Of a stretch of DNA of 64,000 nt, positions 9,434 to 21,421 are shown piece after piece. Position 1 is the first letter of the stretch. Each line of letters starts with the position of its first letter. This DNA comes from Candidatus Falkowbacteria bacterium S5_I03. Its GTDB lineage: Bacteria > Patescibacteriota > Patescibacteriia > Patescibacteriales > UBA12465. Location of the stretch: assembly GCA_019248265.1 (NCBI GenBank), contig JAEHGX010000006.1, forward strand, positions 1-64,000. Reading direction: 5' to 3'. Position numbers and translations under genes: made by a program. A model generated the notes under the pieces. The model was not told the origin of the DNA, made no database searches, and saw only the letters and a program-made list of their open reading frames with translations.

Positions 9434-10252
9434 TTAAACTTGTTGAGCCAGGACTTCCTGCGGAGCGATAAAGCCGCTTACTTTAACAAGTCCGTCGTAG
9501 TCAGCCGCGATTTCTTCAGCCATCTTGGTTAGCTGCTCATACTGAGCTTCGTCTTTAGCGGAAACAATCAGATAAAATGGATTTTCTTTATCAAATCTTT
9601 TTCCAAAGGAATGATCGCCTAAGGCAATACCAATTAAAGCCTTGGCTTCAGTTTTCTGATATTCGGCACTCAAGCCGAAATGAGCAGCGGAACTGATAAA
9701 TTGACCCGGAAAACCTTCTAAATCGGCGACATTAAAACGGCCGGTTCCCTCCAAAACTAAAGTTCTTTCATTGTGAACCGGGCTAGTAAATTTATCGGCA
9801 TGGACTTCGCCATACTCGTTGCCGGTATCAGCTACCAACTCCTTAGCCTTTTGATAGCCATAATTATCGCTATCTGGACCAGGATGAGCAATGCCGGCGG
9901 CGCCACAATTTTCGTGACCAGTAATCGTCAGCCCTTGTTCTTTAATTGCCTTAACTAAAATCTCGCGATCTTCAGAATTAAGCAATAAGCCCTCACCAGC
10001 CAAAGCTAATTTCCCTAAATGGGAATTAACGCGGCCGTCGGAACATTCGAGGCAAGTTAGTTTGTGGGCAAAAGCCTCTTTAAAACCGGGAAGCGCAAAT
10101 AACTTTTCTTGAAAACCTTCTCCAGCTTTCAGCGCTTCAATTAACTCATTTTTTTGGCCCTTCTCCCATTCTTGGTTAAAGAGCTCTTCATGATTGTGAT
10201 GTTTGTCCATTGTTTCGTTTTTTTGATTAAACATATTAGCTTCATTAAACAT
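9434..10252 (-). CDS. beta-carbonic-anhydrase-like protein
   Basis: The 272-residue protein carries 'CLECSDGRV' (Cys70, Asp72, Arg74) and 'GHENCGAAG' (His113, Cys116). These match the zinc-ligand pattern Cys-x-Asp-x-Arg ... His-x-x-Cys of beta-carbonic anhydrases, which interconvert CO2 and bicarbonate. The spacing of about 43 residues between the two motifs is within family range, but the rest is diverged and the His-rich start ('DKHHNHEE') is unusual. Start choice is uncertain: ATGs at 10252, 10234 and 10210 are all in frame and none has a good ribosome site. It begins 14 bp after atpC with no terminator between, so it is probably the last gene of the atp transcript. Catalytic activity is inferred. 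Confidence 0.6.
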   Translation of the reverse strand: MFNEANMFNQKNETMDKHHNHEELFNQEWEKGQKNELIEALKAGEGFQEKLFALPGFKEAFAHKLTCLECSDGRVNSHLGKLALAGEGLLLNSEDREILVKAIKEQGLTITGHENCGAAGIAHPGPDSDNYGYQKAKELVADTGNEYGEVHADKFTSPVHNERTLVLEGTGRFNVADLEGFPGQFISSAAHFGLSAEYQKTEAKALIGIALGDHSFGKRFDKENPFYLIVSAKDEAQYEQLTKMAEEIAADYDGLVKVSGFIAPQEVLAQQV

Positions 10253-10266
10253 ACAATTTTATATTT

Positions 10267-10713
10267 TTATTTTCCTGGATTTACATTTTTTAAACGACGC
10301 CACTTATTAAGAGCTCGTTCGCGCGCTAATTCCTTTTCAATCTTGGAAGCAATATTGGTGAATTGAACGTCATCGACATTCTTCGCTTCCTCCTTAAGTT
10401 TCTCAGCCTTCTCCCGCGCTTCCTTAATTCTTGCTTCATCAAGTTCCTCCGCTCTTTCAGCCGTATCAGCTAAAATAACCACCTTATCTTTCATAACCTC
10501 CAAAAACCCGCCGGAAACCGCCATAATCTCCACAACGTTATCCGCGCGCTTAATTTCAATAACTCCCGGCTGCAAAATAGAAACCAAGGGAATATGGTCA
10601 GGAAGCACTGTTATTTCTCCGCTAGCAGTCGGCACAGTAATTTGTAAAATTTCCTGTTTGAGAACCACCTTCTCCGGAGTAACAATTTCAAATTTTATTG
10701 TCTTAGTAGACAT
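10267..10713 (-). CDS. atpC: ATP synthase F1 epsilon subunit
   Basis: The epsilon subunit couples the central stalk to the c-ring and can inhibit ATP hydrolysis. The 148-residue protein has the N-terminal beta-sandwich ('FEIVTPEKVVL', 'LPDHIPLVSILQPG') and the helical C-terminal part rich in Lys, Glu and Ala ('EARIKEAREKAEKLKEE'). Length is normal to slightly long. It is the last of the nine atp genes, starting 3 bp after atpD. Confidence 0.95.
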   Translation of the reverse strand: MSTKTIKFEIVTPEKVVLKQEILQITVPTASGEITVLPDHIPLVSILQPGVIEIKRADNVVEIMAVSGGFLEVMKDKVVILADTAERAEELDEARIKEAREKAEKLKEEAKNVDDVQFTNIASKIEKELARERALNKWRRLKNVNPGK

Positions 10714-10716
10714 AAA

Positions 10717-13070
<2,354 letters not shown>

Positions 13071-13073
13071 ACC

Positions 13074-14597
13074 TTATTTCATTAAATAATCTACCGTCAC
13101 TTTGTAATCGTTAATTAGCTTCTTCAGTCCAGTTTCTACTTCTTCATCAAGCTCTTTCTTCTCTTCAATTAATTTCAAAACAGCGTCATTTAAATCGGCA
13201 TATTTATACAAACCGTTTTCAAATTCGCGAATACGCTCTACTGGAACATCATCCATCAGCCCATTAATCAAAGAATAATAAGCTAATACCTGCTTAGCAA
13301 CAGATAATGGCTGATATTGATCTTGTTTGAAAATTTCATACAATCTCTGCCCTCTTTCCAACTTCTTTTTGGTTTCCGGATCTAAATCAGAACCGAATTG
13401 GGCGAAAGCCGCGAGTTCACGATATTGAGCTGCTTCCAAACGCATCTTACCAGCTACTTTTTTCATCGCTTTAATCTGAGCACTGGAACCAACACGAGAA
13501 ACCGATAAACCAGCATTAACCGCCGGACGATTACCTTTATAGAATAAATCCGGTTCCAAGAAAATCTGACCGTCAGTGATCGAAATAACATTGGTCGGAA
13601 TGTAGGCCGATAAATCACCAGCTTGGGTTTCAATAATTGGCAAAGCGGTAATGGAACCGCCACCAAAGTCCTTATTTAACTTACAAGCGCGTTCTAGTAA
13701 ACGAGAGTGAAGGTAAAAAACATCGCCCGGATAAGCTTCGCGTCCCGGAGGGCGGCGTAATAATAAGGAAATTTCACGATAGGAAACTGCGTGTTTGGAT
13801 AAATCATCATAAATAATCAAAACATCTTCACCTTTATCCAAAAAGTATTCAGCCATCGCACAACCGGCATAAGGAGCAATGTATAACAAAGAGGCAGGAG
13901 TAGAAGCACCGGCTAAAACAATCGTGGTATAGTCCATAGCGCCAGCTTCCGTTAATTTAGTAACAATATTGGCAACTTTAGATTCTTTCTGGCCGATAGC
14001 AACATAAACGCACTTCATGTTCTGGCCTTTTTGGTTAATGATTGTATCAACCGCAATCGCCGTTTTGCCTAATTGGCGATCACCAATGATAAGTTCTCTT
14101 TGACCGCGGCCAATTGGAATCATGGCATCAATCGCTTTAATTCCAGTTTGAACCGGCTCTTTAACAGAAGCGCGAGTGATAACACCCGGAGCAATTTTTT
14201 CTACCGGATAAAATTTAGTAGTCTCAATTTTACCTTTACCGTCCAATGGTTCTCCTAGAGGATTAACCACGCGGCCAATCATATTTTCTCCAACCGGAAC
14301 TTCCAAAATTCTTTTGGTGGCTACTACTTCATCGCCTTCTTTAATAACGGTAAAATCTCCCAAAACAATGGCTCCGACTTGGCTTTCTTCCAAATTCAAG
14401 GCAACGCCAGTAATCTCGCCTTTTTCTGTTTTAAAGATTAAAATTTCACTCATCATCGCCTCCGCTAAACCGGAAACCAGCGCGATACCATCGGAAACTT
14501 TCAAAACTTTACCGACCGATTTCTCGCTCACTTCGGCTTTAAAGCCGGATATTTCTTCTTTTAGCTGTTCAACAATGAAATCCTTTGTAGTTGACAT
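13074..14597 (-). CDS. atpA: ATP synthase F1 alpha subunit
   Basis: Alpha forms the non-catalytic nucleotide sites of the F1 hexamer. The 507-residue protein shows the Walker A motif '[15 protein letters not shown]' (about residues 170-184), '[16 protein letters not shown]', the signature '[17 protein letters not shown]', and the arginine finger within 'SRVGS'. Length is standard. The gene follows atpH by 21 bp and precedes atpG by 3 bp. Confidence 0.98.
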   Translation of the reverse strand: MSTTKDFIVEQLKEEISGFKAEVSEKSVGKVLKVSDGIALVSGLAEAMMSEILIFKTEKGEITGVALNLEESQVGAIVLGDFTVIKEGDEVVATKRILEVPVGENMIGRVVNPLGEPLDGKGKIETTKFYPVEKIAPGVITRASVKEPVQTGIKAIDAMIPIGRGQRELIIGDRQLGKTAIAVDTIINQKGQNMKCVYVAIGQKESKVANIVTKLTEAGAMDYTTIVLAGASTPASLLYIAPYAGCAMAEYFLDKGEDVLIIYDDLSKHAVSYREISLLLRRPPGREAYPGDVFYLHSRLLERACKLNKDFGGGSITALPIIETQAGDLSAYIPTNVISITDGQIFLEPDLFYKGNRPAVNAGLSVSRVGSSAQIKAMKKVAGKMRLEAAQYRELAAFAQFGSDLDPETKKKLERGQRLYEIFKQDQYQPLSVAKQVLAYYSLINGLMDDVPVERIREFENGLYKYADLNDAVLKLIEEKKELDEEVETGLKKLINDYKVTVDYLMK

Positions 14598-14618
14598 ACG
14601 TTTATGCTAAATTTATTT

Positions 14619-15020
14619 TTAATTACTAATTTTATTTTTAAGGCTATCCAAACTATTTTTTAAACTGCCATCTAAAACCTTGGAACCATATCTTAAAACA
14701 AAGCCGCCGATAATTTCTGGATTAATTTCCGTTTCTAAAATAATTTTTTTAGCGCCGGTTTGCTGCTTAAGATAATCGGTGACTGTCTCGCGGATAGCAG
14801 CCGAAAGTTCACGGGCGCTTGAAAGCTTGGCATTTAATTCGCCATGGGCTTTATTCCAAAGCTCATTAAAAGCTTCGCTGATAGCTTCCGCCTTATTTAA
14901 ATCATGATTCTTTCCTAAAACAGCAACAAAACTTTTGATAACGGCGATGGCTTCCTTTTCCGATTTGCCGGCTACTAAATCAAACAAGGCGGACGCATAT
15001 TGTGAAACGGATATTTTCAT
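14619..15020 (-). CDS. atpH: ATP synthase F1 delta subunit (OSCP), short form
   Basis: Delta links the F1 head to the peripheral stalk. Translation from ATG 15020 ('MKISVSQYASALFDLV') gives 133 residues and leaves 4 bp to the atpF stop; a start at 15065 would add 15 non-conserved residues and overlap atpF by 41 bp, so it is rejected. The N-terminal helix and the C-terminal 'INPEIIGGFVLRYGSKVLDGS' block are clear. The protein is about 40 residues shorter than typical delta (about 175), mainly in the middle, which fits the reduced style of this genome. Confidence 0.92.
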   Translation of the reverse strand: MKISVSQYASALFDLVAGKSEKEAIAVIKSFVAVLGKNHDLNKAEAISEAFNELWNKAHGELNAKLSSARELSAAIRETVTDYLKQQTGAKKIILETEINPEIIGGFVLRYGSKVLDGSLKNSLDSLKNKISN

Positions 15021-15024
15021 AAAT

Positions 15025-15513
15025 CTACTTAAGCAATTTACTAATAAACTCCTGATCTTTAGCACCGGTCATTTTTTCCGCTAATAATTTCTCAACCGTC
15101 AAAATAACTAAATCAGCTACTTCTTTCTTAATTTCTTTAAGCATTTCCGCTTTCTCGCTGACCAGCTTAGCTTTTTCCTGGCTTATTACTTGGGCGACTT
15201 CTTCTTTAGCCTTAACGACTAAAGCTGCTTTTCGTTCTTCGCCACGCTTATCAGCTTCTTCAATTATTAAATTAGCCTGTTTTTTAGCGGCCGCAATAAT
15301 ATCTGCTTGTTCTTTTTCAGTTAATACTAAGCGCTTTTCAATTTCATCAGCATCCTTCAAGCTTTTATCAATCTTCGCGGAACGCTCGGTCATTATTTTA
15401 ACCAGAGGCTTAAAAGCAAAGAAGTATAAAACCGAAAAGACAATGGCAAAATTTACCAACTGCGCAATTAACAATTGGACATCGACGTGGAAAGTTGAAA
15501 CTAATGATTCCAT
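15025..15513 (-). CDS. atpF: ATP synthase Fo b subunit
   Basis: Subunit b is the peripheral stator stalk. The 162-residue protein has one N-terminal membrane helix (about residues 15-33, 'LVNFAIVFSVLYFFAFKPL') and a long charged coiled coil rich in Glu, Lys and Ala. Only one b-type gene is present, so the stalk is presumably a homodimer. It lies between atpE (63 bp gap) and atpH (4 bp gap). Confidence 0.96.
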   Translation of the reverse strand: MESLVSTFHVDVQLLIAQLVNFAIVFSVLYFFAFKPLVKIMTERSAKIDKSLKDADEIEKRLVLTEKEQADIIAAAKKQANLIIEEADKRGEERKAALVVKAKEEVAQVISQEKAKLVSEKAEMLKEIKKEVADLVILTVEKLLAEKMTGAKDQEFISKLLK

Positions 15514-15576
15514 ATTTATTTTTTATAATAATCTAGCGCTTTCTCCCGAAAATTTCAGGAGAAATCCGTCAAAATA

Positions 15577-15816
<240 letters not shown>

Positions 15817-15852
15817 TTATTATTTCCGCCCCGCTGTTTATTTAAATTTTAA

Positions 15853-16716
15853 TTAATGTTCTTCTGCCGTCGTGTTAATTGTTAGATATGTTAAAATTAA
15901 CATCGCAAAAATAAGCGCCTGAATCAGGCCGACCAAAACTTCCAAAAACATAAACGGAATCGGAACTCCATAAGCTAAAATCGCCGACATTGAAGCCAAC
16001 AATACTTCTCCCGCAAAAACATTACCAAATAAACGGAAGGAGAGGCTGGCAACTTTAGCCAATTCCCCGATAATTTCAATTAAGCCGACAAAAGCTTTTA
16101 TCGGATTAACCAAAATAATCATCGGATCCTTCATAATCTTCTTAGGTATTTCTAAAAAGGCTTTAATGTTTATAAACTTATTCAAATATTTCCACCAACC
16201 GATAGCCAGAACCCCCATGATATGGCTCAAAACAACACCTAAAGTCGCGAGCGCCAAGGTAGTATTTAAATCAGCGGTGCCGCCGCGTAAATAAGGAATA
16301 AATATTTTTTCATCACCATGAGCGGCAATTTGACCGATAGAACCAACCCCCGGAAGCAAGCCCATCCAATTATTAATAAGAATAAAAAAGAAAAAAGCTA
16401 AAACCACGGGCGCGAATTTTAAAGATTTTTTGCGATCGCCGGTGACGCCGTCAAATATTCCCAAAAATCCCTCAATAATAATCTCCATCGCATTCTGTAA
16501 ACCAGTCGGGACTTTCTTTAAGTTTCGTCTGATAGTAATTGCTAAAATAGCAATAATAATTAAGGCAACTGTTGAAGTCGCTAAAGCATTGGTAACCGGA
16601 AAACTGCCGATATGCGCAATCGGCTCGGCAAATAAAGTATTTTCATGAATTACCTCGTTAGTATTTTCGTGAACGGTACTCTCGGCATTCTCTTGGATAA
16701 TATTCTCTGCTCCCAT
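15853..16716 (-). CDS. atpB: ATP synthase Fo a subunit
   Basis: Subunit a forms the ion half-channels next to the c-ring. The 287-residue membrane protein carries the essential Arg228 in 'SLSFRLFGNVFAGEVLL', and a C-terminal helix 'LVGLIQALIFAMLILTYL' with the conserved Gln. The first 35 residues are an unusual extension rich in Glu, Asn and His repeats ('NIIQENAES', 'HENTNEVIHENT') placed before the first membrane helix. It lies between atpZ (15 bp) and atpE. Confidence 0.96.
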   Translation of the reverse strand: MGAENIIQENAESTVHENTNEVIHENTLFAEPIAHIGSFPVTNALATSTVALIIIAILAITIRRNLKKVPTGLQNAMEIIIEGFLGIFDGVTGDRKKSLKFAPVVLAFFFFILINNWMGLLPGVGSIGQIAAHGDEKIFIPYLRGGTADLNTTLALATLGVVLSHIMGVLAIGWWKYLNKFINIKAFLEIPKKIMKDPMIILVNPIKAFVGLIEIIGELAKVASLSFRLFGNVFAGEVLLASMSAILAYGVPIPFMFLEVLVGLIQALIFAMLILTYLTINTTAEEH

Positions 16717-16731
16717 TTTTTTGGAATTAAC

Positions 16732-16983
16732 TTATTTTTTTTCTTCTTTATTTTTAGCGTATTCGTCTTCAATTTTCTTAAATTCTTTCATGGCATTTTT
16801 AACCAACCCATACATGGAAACCACAAAACTTAAAGCCACGGTGGCCAAAAAAAGCCAGGGCTCGGTGTTGAATCTGACATCCAACCATTTTCCTAAAAAT
16901 ACGCCGATAAGCACCGGAAAAGCAATCCAACCAGAAATTCTAGCCATGATTTTCAGGGCCAGGCTCCAAGTGTCATTTTTCAT
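16732..16983 (-). CDS. AtpZ/AtpI-family small membrane protein, first gene of the atp operon
   Basis: The 83-residue protein has two membrane helices (about residues 14-32 and 43-63) and a charged C-terminal tail. 'WIAFPVLIGVFLGKWLD' is the Gly-rich first-helix pattern of AtpZ/AtpI proteins, which sit at the head of atp operons and help c-ring assembly or ion homeostasis. Position as first gene, 20-30 bp after the predicted transcription start, supports the call. Whether it is closer to AtpI or AtpZ is not decided. Confidence 0.8.
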   Translation of the reverse strand: MKNDTWSLALKIMARISGWIAFPVLIGVFLGKWLDVRFNTEPWLFLATVALSFVVSMYGLVKNAMKEFKKIEDEYAKNKEEKK

Positions 16984-17010
16984 ATTTTTAGCTTATTTTG
17001 AGCCATCTTC

Positions 17011-17039
17011 CTTATAACGCAGAAAACAATAAATGTCAA
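17011..17039 (-). promoter_or_regulatory. sigma70-type promoter of the atp operon
   Basis: On the minus strand TTGACA (17034-17039) and TATAAG (17011-17016) are separated by exactly 17 bp. Transcription would begin near 17004, about 20 bases before the atpZ ATG at 16983. The match is nearly ideal, consistent with strong constitutive expression. Confidence 0.85.
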
Positions 17040-17077
17040 CCCTCCCATTTTTCAAAAATTTTGGGAAAATGGCCAGA

Positions 17078-17932
17078 TTATATCCTAAAAAAGGCCCTAG
17101 CGGTCGCGGTGGTAATCTCAGCCACTTTTTCTAACTTTATTCCTTTAATTTCCGCAATTCGAGCGGCTACATACTGAACTAAAACCGGTTCATTTCTTTG
17201 ACCACGATAAGGTTCCGGGGTCATATACGGAGTGTCTGTTTCCACCATTATCTTCTCCAGGGGTGTTTTTCTGATTAAATTATCCCACTGCTGGCTAAAA
17301 GTAATTAACCCGGTAAACGAGATAATTAAGCCAAGATTAAAATATTTCCAAGCCAAATCTTCGTCACCGGAAAAACAATGAATAACGCCCCAGGGACGAT
17401 CAGTGGGCAATAAATGACCATATTCCTTTTTAAAATCTTGCAGAATCTCCAATAAATCATCATGCGCCTGCCGACAATGGATAATCACCGGCAAATCTAA
17501 ATTTTGCGCCAAGACTAATTGTTGAGCAAAAACTTCCTGTTGTTTCTTCTTAATCGCCGTTATATCCTGAGTAGGGTCTAAATGATAGTAATCAAGGCCA
17601 ATTTCGCCAATAGCGACCACCTTTTCAAATTTAGCCAGCTTTTCGTAACTGCCATAATTAAACTCCTCGGCCCGCGGAGTGAAGCTGTATTCACCATTTT
17701 CATCATCGTCGCTTTCAATCAAGCCCTCTTGCAAATGAACGGGATGCAGGCCAATAGCGGCGTAAACGCCCTTTTCATACTTATTAGCATAATTCAAAGC
17801 GCGATTAGAGGTTTTAAATTCTGAGCCAACCAAAACCATCCAAGTCTCATTATCCAAAGACCGGCGAATAACCGCATCTGCATCATCTCTGAAGGCGGCA
17901 AAATTAACATGGGCATGGGTATCGATAATCAT
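17078..17932 (-). CDS. tatD: TatD family metal-dependent hydrolase (DNase)
   Basis: TatD enzymes are TIM-barrel, two-metal 3'-5' exonucleases or deoxyribonucleases. The metal ligands are visible in order: 'IDTHAHVNF' (His-x-His), 'AIGEIGLDYYH' (Glu), 'PVIIHCRQAHDD' (His), 'VIHCFSGDED' (His), and 'MVETDTPYMTP' (Asp). The start is set at ATG 17932, because AGAGGA lies 6 bases upstream, one of the few clear ribosome sites in the window; an upstream ATG six codons earlier lacks one. The 284-residue length is slightly above the usual 260. Its 3' end abuts the atp promoter. Confidence 0.92.
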   Translation of the reverse strand: MIIDTHAHVNFAAFRDDADAVIRRSLDNETWMVLVGSEFKTSNRALNYANKYEKGVYAAIGLHPVHLQEGLIESDDDENGEYSFTPRAEEFNYGSYEKLAKFEKVVAIGEIGLDYYHLDPTQDITAIKKKQQEVFAQQLVLAQNLDLPVIIHCRQAHDDLLEILQDFKKEYGHLLPTDRPWGVIHCFSGDEDLAWKYFNLGLIISFTGLITFSQQWDNLIRKTPLEKIMVETDTPYMTPEPYRGQRNEPVLVQYVAARIAEIKGIKLEKVAEITTATARAFFRI

Positions 17933-17952
17933 AAATCCTCTTAAAATCAAGT

Positions 17953-17978
17953 AAAAAACGCGAAAAATCGCGCTTTTT
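17953..17978 (-). terminator. terminator hairpin after the Cys/His-rich gene
   Basis: Minus-strand AAAAAGCGCG and CGCGTTTTTT arms flank an ATTTTT loop, with a T-rich tail. It lies 21 bp past the stop of the 62-residue gene and just before the tatD ribosome site. It is near-symmetrical and could act in either direction. Confidence 0.65.
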
Positions 17979-17998
17979 AACTTTTAAACCTAAATTTT

Positions 17999-18187
17999 TT
18001 ATTCTGTTTTTGGGGCTTCGTTGTTGTCGGCAACAGGAGCTTCCGGGTTAGAAACCGGGGCTTCGGGAGCAGACATAGGAGCCGCAGCTTCCTCATTCTT
18101 CTTTTCTTCGTGATTATGGCAACAATCTTCACCTTTATGGCAGCAGCAATCTTTGGCGCCAAAAAGTTTCTTAAACCAATTACTCAT
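17999..18187 (-). CDS. small Cys/His-rich putative metal-binding protein
   Basis: The 62-residue protein has a basic start (MSNWFKKLFG), then the cluster 'CCCHKGEDCCHNHE' (residues 14-27) with five Cys and three His, and a Pro/Ala/Glu-rich disordered tail built on 'PEAPV' repeats. The cluster could bind zinc, copper or an iron-sulfur centre; this is inference and no known family was recognised. A good promoter precedes it and a terminator follows, so it is a stand-alone transcript. An overlapping frame (17977-18162) gives a Lys/Arg-rich product with no support. Confidence 0.6.
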   Translation of the reverse strand: MSNWFKKLFGAKDCCCHKGEDCCHNHEEKKNEEAAAPMSAPEAPVSNPEAPVADNNEAPKTE

Positions 18188-18219
18188 AGTTTTATTTGGT
18201 TAAAATAATAAACACTCTT

Positions 18220-18247
18220 ATTTTAGCATTTTTAAGCGAAAAGTCAA
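18220..18247 (-). promoter_or_regulatory. promoter of the small Cys/His-rich gene
   Basis: Minus-strand TTGACT (18242-18247) and TAAAAT (18220-18225) are spaced by 16 bp. The start point would lie about 25 bases before the ATG at 18187. It separates this gene from the dnaJ end. Confidence 0.65.
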
Positions 18248-18260
18248 TGAAATCAAGGCC

Positions 18261-19343
18261 TTAAATATCAAGTTCATCCAGCAGATTTTTTTGTTTTCGG
18301 CTAAGGTTGGAAGGTATTTTTACTATTATTTTAACAAAGTGGTCGCCAACGCCGCGACTATGCAATTTTATAATTCCCTTTTCTTTTAGCTTGAAAATAG
18401 TGCCTGATTGCGTTCCGGCAGGAATTTTTAGCTTTAGGGCTCCATTTACAGTTTCAACATCGATCTTATCACCAACAATTGCCTGTTTAATACTAATAAC
18501 CTCCTCTGTTTTAATATCATAGCCATCACGAATAAATTTAGGATGAGCAGAAATTTTAACACGCAGGTATAAATCTCCAGCCGGTGCTCCTTTCTGGCCC
18601 GCCTCCCCTTGGCCACTTAAACGAATCGACTCGCCATTATTGATGCCGGCCGGAATTCTAACTTTTATTTTAACTTGCTCGTGATGAACTCCGGAACCGC
18701 CGCATTGCGTACATTTTTGACTATAAGTTTTACCCTCGCCTTCACAATGGGGACAGGCTGATTGAGTCTGGATATTACCCAGAATCGTTCTTTGCAGACG
18801 GGTGATTTTACCAGTCCCGCGGCAATTAGTACAAGTTTCAACTTTTGCTCCCGGTTCATAGCCTTGGCCGTGGCAATGATTACAAATGATATTTTTAGAA
18901 AATTGGATTTCTTTCTCTAATCCGAAGACGGCCTCTTTAAAATCCAAGTTTAAATTTAATTCTAAATCGCGCCCGCGAGCTTGGCGTTTAGTACTGCGCG
19001 TATTAGCGCCGCCAAAGCCAAAAATATCGCCGAAGCCGCCGAACATTTCGCTTAAATCTTCAAAATCCATATTGAAGCCGCCGCCATTTTGGAAACCGGA
19101 AAAGCCGCCATAATTGGCGCCGCCGGCTTGGCCGTTTTGAAAAGCAGAACCAAATTGATCGTATTGCTTTCTTTTTTCTGGGTTGCCCAATACTTGATAG
19201 GCTTCATTATATTCTTTAAATTTTTCCGCATCCCCACCTTTGTCCGGATGATGCTCATGCGCTTTCTTGCGAAAAGCGGTTTTGATTTCATCGGGACTGG
19301 CAGTTTTGGAGACGCCTAATATATCGTAATAATCTTTAGACAT
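18261..19343 (-). CDS. dnaJ: chaperone DnaJ (Hsp40)
   Basis: DnaJ stimulates the DnaK ATPase and delivers unfolded substrates. The 360-residue protein has the J domain with HPD at residues 32-34, a Gly/Phe-rich linker (about 70-110), four zinc-binding CxxCxGxG repeats ('CNHCHGQG', 'CTNCRGTG', 'CPHCEGEG', 'CTQCGGSG', about 150-217), and C-terminal substrate domains. All hallmark residues are intact. It is the last gene of the heat-shock operon, separated from dnaK by a hairpin-bearing 61-bp spacer. Confidence 0.97.
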   Translation of the reverse strand: MSKDYYDILGVSKTASPDEIKTAFRKKAHEHHPDKGGDAEKFKEYNEAYQVLGNPEKRKQYDQFGSAFQNGQAGGANYGGFSGFQNGGGFNMDFEDLSEMFGGFGDIFGFGGANTRSTKRQARGRDLELNLNLDFKEAVFGLEKEIQFSKNIICNHCHGQGYEPGAKVETCTNCRGTGKITRLQRTILGNIQTQSACPHCEGEGKTYSQKCTQCGGSGVHHEQVKIKVRIPAGINNGESIRLSGQGEAGQKGAPAGDLYLRVKISAHPKFIRDGYDIKTEEVISIKQAIVGDKIDVETVNGALKLKIPAGTQSGTIFKLKEKGIIKLHSRGVGDHFVKIIVKIPSNLSRKQKNLLDELDI

Positions 19344-19350
19344 AATTTAT

Positions 19351-19398
19351 TTATTCAACAAGTTGCCCCTCTTAATTTGAGAGGCAACCAAAGAATAA
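19351..19398 (-). other. dnaK-dnaJ intercistronic stem-loop
   Basis: The spacer folds as an outer stem TTATTC/GAATAA (19351-19356 with 19393-19398) and an inner stem GTTG plus CCTCT paired with AGAGG plus CAAC (about 19362-19388, CC bulge). It lacks the T run of a terminator at its end. It may tune mRNA processing or stability between dnaK and dnaJ. Confidence 0.5.
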
Positions 19399-19404
19399 GC
19401 AAAC

Positions 19405-21342
19405 TTATTTATTCTCTTCTACTTCGCCCTCAACCACATTATCGTCTTTTTTTTCGCTGTCGCTCTTCGCGTCGCCGGCAGGATTAGACCCTCCAGCCTC
19501 AGCTTGTGTGCCGGCGGCATCCGCTCCCGGAGCACCCGCTCCTGGTTGTTGATACATGGCAGCGCCAATCTTTTGGGCAACCGTATTCAGTTCTTCCATT
19601 TTCTTTTTCATGTCCTCTAAATTGCCGCTCTCCTTGGCCTTCTTAAGGGCTTCAACTTTTTCTTCCAGTTCTTTTTTATCTTCAGCCTTCATCTTGTCGC
19701 CAGATTCTTTCAACATTTTTTCGGTCGTGAAGACGACAACTTCTGCCTGATTTTTTATTTCTACTTCTTCTTTTTTCTTCTTATCTTCCTCAGCGTGCAA
19801 TTCAGCTTCCTGCTTCATCTTTTCAATTTCTTCTTTAGATAAACCGGAAGAAGCCGTAATCGTAATTTTTTGTTGTTTGTTGGTTGCCTTATCAGTTGCG
19901 GAGACATTTAAAATACCGTTAGCATCTAAATCAAACTTAACTTCTACTTGCGGGATGCCACGTGGTGCTGAAGGAATACCGTCTAAAATAAAGCGTCCTA
20001 AAGTTTTATTATCGGCAGCCATCGGTCTTTCGCCTTGGACAATATGAATTTCCACACTAGTTTGACCATCAGCCGCGGTCGAAAATACTTGGGATTTAGA
20101 AGTTGGGATAGTAGTATTTTTTTCAATGAGCGGCGTGGCAATACTGCCTAAAGTTTCAATACCTAAAGTAAGCGGGGTGACGTCTAGTAATAAAACATCC
20201 TTAACATCGCCTTGCAAAACTCCGGCTTGAACAGCGGCACCCATAGCCACTACTTCATCCGGATTAACGCTTAAGTTCGGCTCTTTGCCAAAAAATTCTT
20301 TAACTTTTTGTTGAACTAAAGGCATGCGAGTCATACCGCCCACCATTAAAATCTCATTAATATCGCCGATTTGGAAACCGGAATCATGAATCGCCTGACG
20401 GCAAGGTTCAATTGTCTTCTCAATTAAATCAAGAACTAAGGCCTCTAATTTAGAGCGAGACATTTTCATTACTAAATGTTTTGGTCCGTTAGCATCGGTA
20501 GTAATAAAAGGCTGATTAATTTCCGTTTCTTGAGAAGTCGATAATTCAATCTTGGCTTTTTCGGCTGCCTCTTTAATTCTTTGCAGAGCGAGCGCATCTT
20601 TAGACAAGTCAATTCCTTGGTCACGCTTAAATTCTTCAATAATCCAATTAATAATTCTTTGGTCAAAATCTTCACCGCCTAAATGAGTATCGCCGTTGGT
20701 TGATTTAACTTCAACCGTATCGGCGGAAATATCCAGTACGGAAACATCAAAAGTTCCGCCGCCTAAATCATAGACGGCAATCTTTTGGCCGTTCTTCTTA
20801 TCAAAACCATAAGCCAAGGCGGCCGCGGTCGGTTCATTAATAATACGCTTAACATCTAGACCGGCGATTTGGCCGGCATCTTTAGTTGCTTGGCGCTGAG
20901 AATCGTTAAAATAAGCCGGAACGGTAATAATCGCTTCGGTAATTTTTTCGCCCAACTTTGCTTCAGCATCGGCTTTTAATTTAGACAAAACCATCGCTGA
21001 AATTTCTTGCGGAGTATAATCTTTGTCGCCCATGGTGACCTTAACACCTTCACCGGCTTGAACAATTTTATAAGGCGCATTTTTTAAATCGCGTTGGACT
21101 TCTTCTTCGTCAAAATGACGGCCGATTAAACGTTTAACCGCATAAACCGTATTTTCGGGATTAATAACCGCCTGTCTTTTAGCGGCAGCGCCGACGATTC
21201 TTTCTCCATTTTTAGAAATGGCGACGACCGACGGGGTTGTCCGATTGCCTTCAATGTTTTCAATGATTTTAGGAACGCCGCCCTCCATGATTGCCATGGC
21301 GGAGTTGGTCGTCCCTAAGTCAATTCCTAAAATTTTTGCCAT
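19405..21342 (-). CDS. dnaK: chaperone DnaK (Hsp70)
   Basis: DnaK is the ATP-dependent folding chaperone. The 645-residue protein has the actin-like ATPase domain with '[13 protein letters not shown]' at its start, '[16 protein letters not shown]' and '[13 protein letters not shown]', the linker '[15 protein letters not shown]', then substrate-binding and helical lid domains with a Gly/Ala-rich tail and acidic end. Length and motifs are standard. It lies in the HrcA-controlled operon between hsp20 and dnaJ. Confidence 0.98.
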   Translation of the reverse strand: MAKILGIDLGTTNSAMAIMEGGVPKIIENIEGNRTTPSVVAISKNGERIVGAAAKRQAVINPENTVYAVKRLIGRHFDEEEVQRDLKNAPYKIVQAGEGVKVTMGDKDYTPQEISAMVLSKLKADAEAKLGEKITEAIITVPAYFNDSQRQATKDAGQIAGLDVKRIINEPTAAALAYGFDKKNGQKIAVYDLGGGTFDVSVLDISADTVEVKSTNGDTHLGGEDFDQRIINWIIEEFKRDQGIDLSKDALALQRIKEAAEKAKIELSTSQETEINQPFITTDANGPKHLVMKMSRSKLEALVLDLIEKTIEPCRQAIHDSGFQIGDINEILMVGGMTRMPLVQQKVKEFFGKEPNLSVNPDEVVAMGAAVQAGVLQGDVKDVLLLDVTPLTLGIETLGSIATPLIEKNTTIPTSKSQVFSTAADGQTSVEIHIVQGERPMAADNKTLGRFILDGIPSAPRGIPQVEVKFDLDANGILNVSATDKATNKQQKITITASSGLSKEEIEKMKQEAELHAEEDKKKKEEVEIKNQAEVVVFTTEKMLKESGDKMKAEDKKELEEKVEALKKAKESGNLEDMKKKMEELNTVAQKIGAAMYQQPGAGAPGADAAGTQAEAGGSNPAGDAKSDSEKKDDNVVEGEVEENK

Positions 21343-21382
21343 ATTTTTTATTTTTATAATTAGTTAATTACTAACTGATTAT

Positions 21383-21405
21383 CGACCCCGAATAATTCAG
21401 GGTCG
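21383..21405 (-). other. hsp20-dnaK intercistronic stem-loop
   Basis: CGACCC and GGGTCG arms flank an 11-base loop in the 79-bp spacer. It is followed on the minus strand by AT-rich sequence without a clean T run. It may be a leaky terminator or an mRNA processing site. Confidence 0.45.
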
Positions 21406-21421
21406 AAATATCAATCACTAA

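Noticed and set aside
14073-14610. Plus-strand frames opposite atpA and other housekeeping genes
   Set aside because: They are antisense shadows of strongly conserved genes and have no ribosome site or domain.
17977-18162. Alternative frame over the Cys/His-rich gene
   Set aside because: Its product is a Lys/Arg-rich string without pattern, and it runs through the terminator; the other frame has a promoter, stop and clear motif.
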